Program-made: the position numbers and the translations under genes
In this document: positions 61,954-64,000 of the stretch, piece by piece
Position numbering within the stretch: the first letter of the stretch is position 1
Layout of the letters: the number at the start of each line of letters is the position of its first letter
Assembly: GCF_048268305.1 (NCBI RefSeq)
Contig: NZ_JBLWVT010000010.1
Location: 100,578 to 164,577, forward strand
From: Pseudodonghicola sp048268305
GTDB taxonomy: Bacteria > Pseudomonadota > Alphaproteobacteria > Rhodobacterales > Rhodobacteraceae
Direction of reading: 5' to 3'
DNA length: 64,000 nucleotides
The notes under the pieces: generated by a model
Told to the model about the DNA's origin: nothing
The model's database searches: none
What the model saw: only the letters and a program-made list of their open reading frames with translations

Positions 61954-63810
61954 ATGAGCCGTCGCCCCGCCTCTTCGCGTGAACTTCTGGGCTGGCTCTG
62001 GTCCGGCTATCTGCATCCGTTTACCTGGCTGATCGCTCTGGCCGTGGTCTTCATGCTGATCGAAGGCTCCACCGTCGGCGCCGTCAGCTACATGATGCAG
62101 CCGATGTTCGACGACATCTTCGTTCAGGGCAACTCCGGCTCGCTGGTCTGGGTCAGCCTGTCCTTTCTGGCCCTGTTCTCCATACGCGGGATCGCCGGCG
62201 GCGTGCAGAAAGTGCTGCTGACCTATATTTCTCAGGCCTCCGCCGCCAATCTCCGGCGCGATCTCCTGGCCCGCATGGTGCGCCAGGACAGCGCCTTTCA
62301 CCAGACCCATCCGCCCGGCTTCCTGATCCAGCGGCTGCAATCCGACGTGAGCTCGATCAATCAGGTCTGGCAGATGGTCCTGACCGGCACCGGCCGCGAT
62401 CTGGTGTCGCTGGTGGTGCTTCTCGGGGTGGCGATCAATGTCGACTGGCGCTGGACCGCGGTGATGCTGATCGGCGTACCGCTCTGCCTGATCCCGATCG
62501 GAATCGCGCAGCGCTATGTCCGCAAGAAGGCGGCGCAGGCGCGCGATCTGGGCGCCGATCTCTCCACCCGGCTGGACGAGATCTTCCATGGCATCGTGCC
62601 GATCAAGCTCAACAATCTCGAAAGCTATCAGGCCGAGCGTTTCGGCCGCCATATGGACGGTTTCGTCCGCGCCGAAGTCAAATCCTCGGTCGGCAGCGCC
62701 TCGATCTCGGGGCTGATCGACATCATGGCCGGCCTCGGTTTCATGGGGGTGCTGCTCTATGGCGGCGCCGAGATCATCGACGGCGAAAAGACCGTCGGCC
62801 AGTTCATGAGCTTCTTCACCGCCATCGGCCTCGCCTTCGACCCGATGCGCCGCCTCGCCAACATGAGCGCCGCCTGGCAGGTCGCGGCCGCCGCGCTGGA
62901 ACGGCTGAAGGAACTGATGGACGCCCCCATCCTGCTGCTGTCGCCGAGCACGCCGAAACCCAGCCCCAAAGGTCTGCCCGAAGTGGTTTTGAAGGATGTC
63001 ACCCTGCGCTATGGCACCGCCGAAGTGCTGCGCGGGCTCACCCTCACCGCAGAACCCGGCAAGACCACCGCGCTGGTCGGCGCCTCGGGGGCAGGGAAAT
63101 CCACCATCTTCAACGTGCTGACCCGGCTGGTCGACCCGCAGGCGGGCAGCGTCACGGTGGGCGGCACCGCAGTCAAGGACATGACACTGGCCGACCTGCG
63201 CGGCCTGTTCTCGGTGGTCAGCCAGGATGCGCTTCTGTTCGACGAGACGCTGAAGGAGAACATCCTGCTCGGCCGCACCGATGTGAGCGATGCGGAACTG
63301 AAGCGCGTGCTCGACGCCGCCCATGTCTCCGACTTCCTGAAGAAACTGCCCAACGGGCTTGAGACGCTGGTGGGGCCCCGCGGCTCGGCGCTCTCCGGCG
63401 GGCAGCGGCAACGGGTGGTGATCGCCCGCGCGCTGCTGCGCAATACCCCCATCCTGCTGCTGGACGAGGCCACCAGCGCGCTCGACGCGCAATCGGAACA
63501 GGTGGTGCAATCAGCGCTCGACAAGCTGTCGGGCGGGCGGACCACCCTGGTGATCGCGCACCGGCTGGCAACCATCCGCAACGCCGACAAGATCGTGGTG
63601 ATGGACCGCGGCCGGGTGGTGGACCAGGGCACCCATGAAGAGCTTCTGGCGCGCGGCGGCATCTATGCCGATCTCTACCGGCTGCAATTCCAGGACGGCA
63701 AGACGGTGATCGACCCGGTGGGCACCGCCGCGCTCGCCCCCCACGCCCCGGCGCTGGAGCAGCCGCAGCCGGGCTGGCTGAAGCGCGTGGTGCAAAAGCT
63801 CTTCGGCTGA
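61954..63810 (+). CDS. MsbA-like ABC exporter (fused permease and ATPase)
   Basis: 618 residues. Six membrane helices in the first about 320 residues are followed by an ATPase with Walker A GASGAGKS (376-383), Q-loop VVSQDALLFDETLKENILLG, signature LSGGQRQRVVIARAL (from 480) and Walker B ILLLDEATSALD (500), ending with the switch His in VIAHRL. The short half-transporter works as a homodimer and could flip lipid A core, other lipids or drugs. The helical domain segment MVRQDSAFHQTHPPGFLIQR resembles MsbA. Standing alone, its substrate is unproven. Confidence 0.9.
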   Translation: MSRRPASSRELLGWLWSGYLHPFTWLIALAVVFMLIEGSTVGAVSYMMQPMFDDIFVQGNSGSLVWVSLSFLALFSIRGIAGGVQKVLLTYISQASAANLRRDLLARMVRQDSAFHQTHPPGFLIQRLQSDVSSINQVWQMVLTGTGRDLVSLVVLLGVAINVDWRWTAVMLIGVPLCLIPIGIAQRYVRKKAAQARDLGADLSTRLDEIFHGIVPIKLNNLESYQAERFGRHMDGFVRAEVKSSVGSASISGLIDIMAGLGFMGVLLYGGAEIIDGEKTVGQFMSFFTAIGLAFDPMRRLANMSAAWQVAAAALERLKELMDAPILLLSPSTPKPSPKGLPEVVLKDVTLRYGTAEVLRGLTLTAEPGKTTALVGASGAGKSTIFNVLTRLVDPQAGSVTVGGTAVKDMTLADLRGLFSVVSQDALLFDETLKENILLGRTDVSDAELKRVLDAAHVSDFLKKLPNGLETLVGPRGSALSGGQRQRVVIARALLRNTPILLLDEATSALDAQSEQVVQSALDKLSGGRTTLVIAHRLATIRNADKIVVMDRGRVVDQGTHEELLARGGIYADLYRLQFQDGKTVIDPVGTAALAPHAPALEQPQPGWLKRVVQKLFG

Positions 63811-63863
63811 GGATCGCCGGGCGCGCCGCCCGGGCGACCTCGTCGGCGGCCCGGACGGCCTTT

Positions 63864-64000
63864 CCGGGGCTACGCCCGTTCGCGGCTGAAAACAGTCCAC
63901 TGGACTGTTTTCCTGGCGCCTTCCCGGGGCTACGCCCGTTCGCGGCTGAAAACAGTCCACTGGACTGTTTTCCTGGCGCCTTCCCGGGGCTACGCCCGTT
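63864..64000. repeat. 60-bp tandem repeat with a perfect hairpin in each unit (runs off the window)
   Basis: Units at 63864-63923 and 63924-63983 are identical, and the 17 bases from 63984 to the edge begin a third. Each unit contains the arm GAAAACAGTCCA (63888-63899 in unit 1) and its exact reverse complement (63901-63912) around one base. The array begins 54 bp past the exporter stop. The hairpin with its A/T ends could act as a bidirectional terminator. Identical copies with no differing spacers mean it is not CRISPR. Confidence 0.9.

Noticed and set aside
63864..64000. CRISPR-like array
   Set aside because: The repeat units are directly adjacent and identical over all 60 bases, with no variable spacers and no cas genes.

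Overview
The window looks like a chromosomal segment of a high-GC alphaproteobacterium of the Rhodobacterales (Rhodobacter/Paracoccus/Roseobacter type). The evidence is the set of lineage markers: GcrA, GapR (DUF2312), an NDUFA12-type complex I accessory protein beside DUF2155 and an MlaD-like protein, the argF-argD-gcrA arrangement, short AT-rich islands in a GC-rich background, and long antisense open frames caused by high GC. I see no rRNA, prophage or CRISPR array. One tRNA gene (Thr, anticodon TGT) is present. The only mobile-element trace is a decayed IS3-type transposase next to that tRNA.

Layout. 0-2.3 kb: end of an unknown gene, an RTX (calcium-binding repeat) protein, the IS3 remnant and tRNA-Thr, a likely variable segment. 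2.6-6.5 kb: a sulfotransferase-like orphan, then modE-like regulator plus modABC for molybdate uptake, with a palindrome in front of modA. 6.5-7.4 kb holds no recognisable gene but a strong inverted repeat. 7.4-14.5 kb: LysR regulator, gapR, then a cobalamin riboswitch leading btuB, btuF, btuC, btuD and cbiZ (B12 and corrinoid uptake and remodelling). 15-17.4 kb: a sulfide/persulfide handling operon (metallo-beta-lactamase-fold persulfide dioxygenase-like enzyme, two half-size YeeE/YedE permeases, a DUF442 phosphatase-like or rhodanese-like protein) behind an inverted repeat. 17.4-22.2 kb, minus strand: short-chain-acyl type XRE regulator, then a stand-alone response regulator, a small membrane protein and a symporter-histidine kinase. 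22.4-27.8 kb: a complete branched-chain amino acid/amide type ABC importer.

27.9-35.5 kb: glycosyltransferase, PAS-LuxR regulator, accB-accC (fatty acid synthesis), aat (N-end rule), the convergent NDUFA12/MlaD/DUF2155 operon, a secreted NHL beta-propeller and a RidA protein. 36-38 kb: clpX and clpP. 38.5-42.2 kb: an ArsR-family regulator with the exact two-cysteine spacing of SqrR/BigR, then the zinc regulon znuA / zur-znuC-znuB. 42-46.5 kb: small membrane proteins, cytochrome b561, entericidin, PhnA-like protein, lepA. 46.5-49 kb: a HisD-family dehydrogenase divergent from a LysR regulator. 49-53.5 kb: low-molecular-weight phosphatase, sirtuin deacylase, PCu(A)C copper chaperone with a DUF2946 protein, rpmB, meaB. 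53.6-64 kb: hrpB, argF, argD, gcrA, yghU, a class V aminotransferase, an MsbA-like exporter and, at the right edge, a 60-bp tandem repeat with a perfect 12-bp hairpin in each unit.

Most of the window is ordinary core genome. The points I would follow first are the SqrR-like regulator lying 22 kb away from a persulfide operon with a fitting operator-like repeat, the kinase/small-membrane-protein/orphan-receiver module beside the acyl-responsive regulator, the HisD paralogue with its own LysR regulator, the 60-bp hairpin repeat, and the 53-bp inverted repeat in the gene-free stretch after modC. I found no clear example of an entirely new system; the candidates above are inferences from sequence and context.
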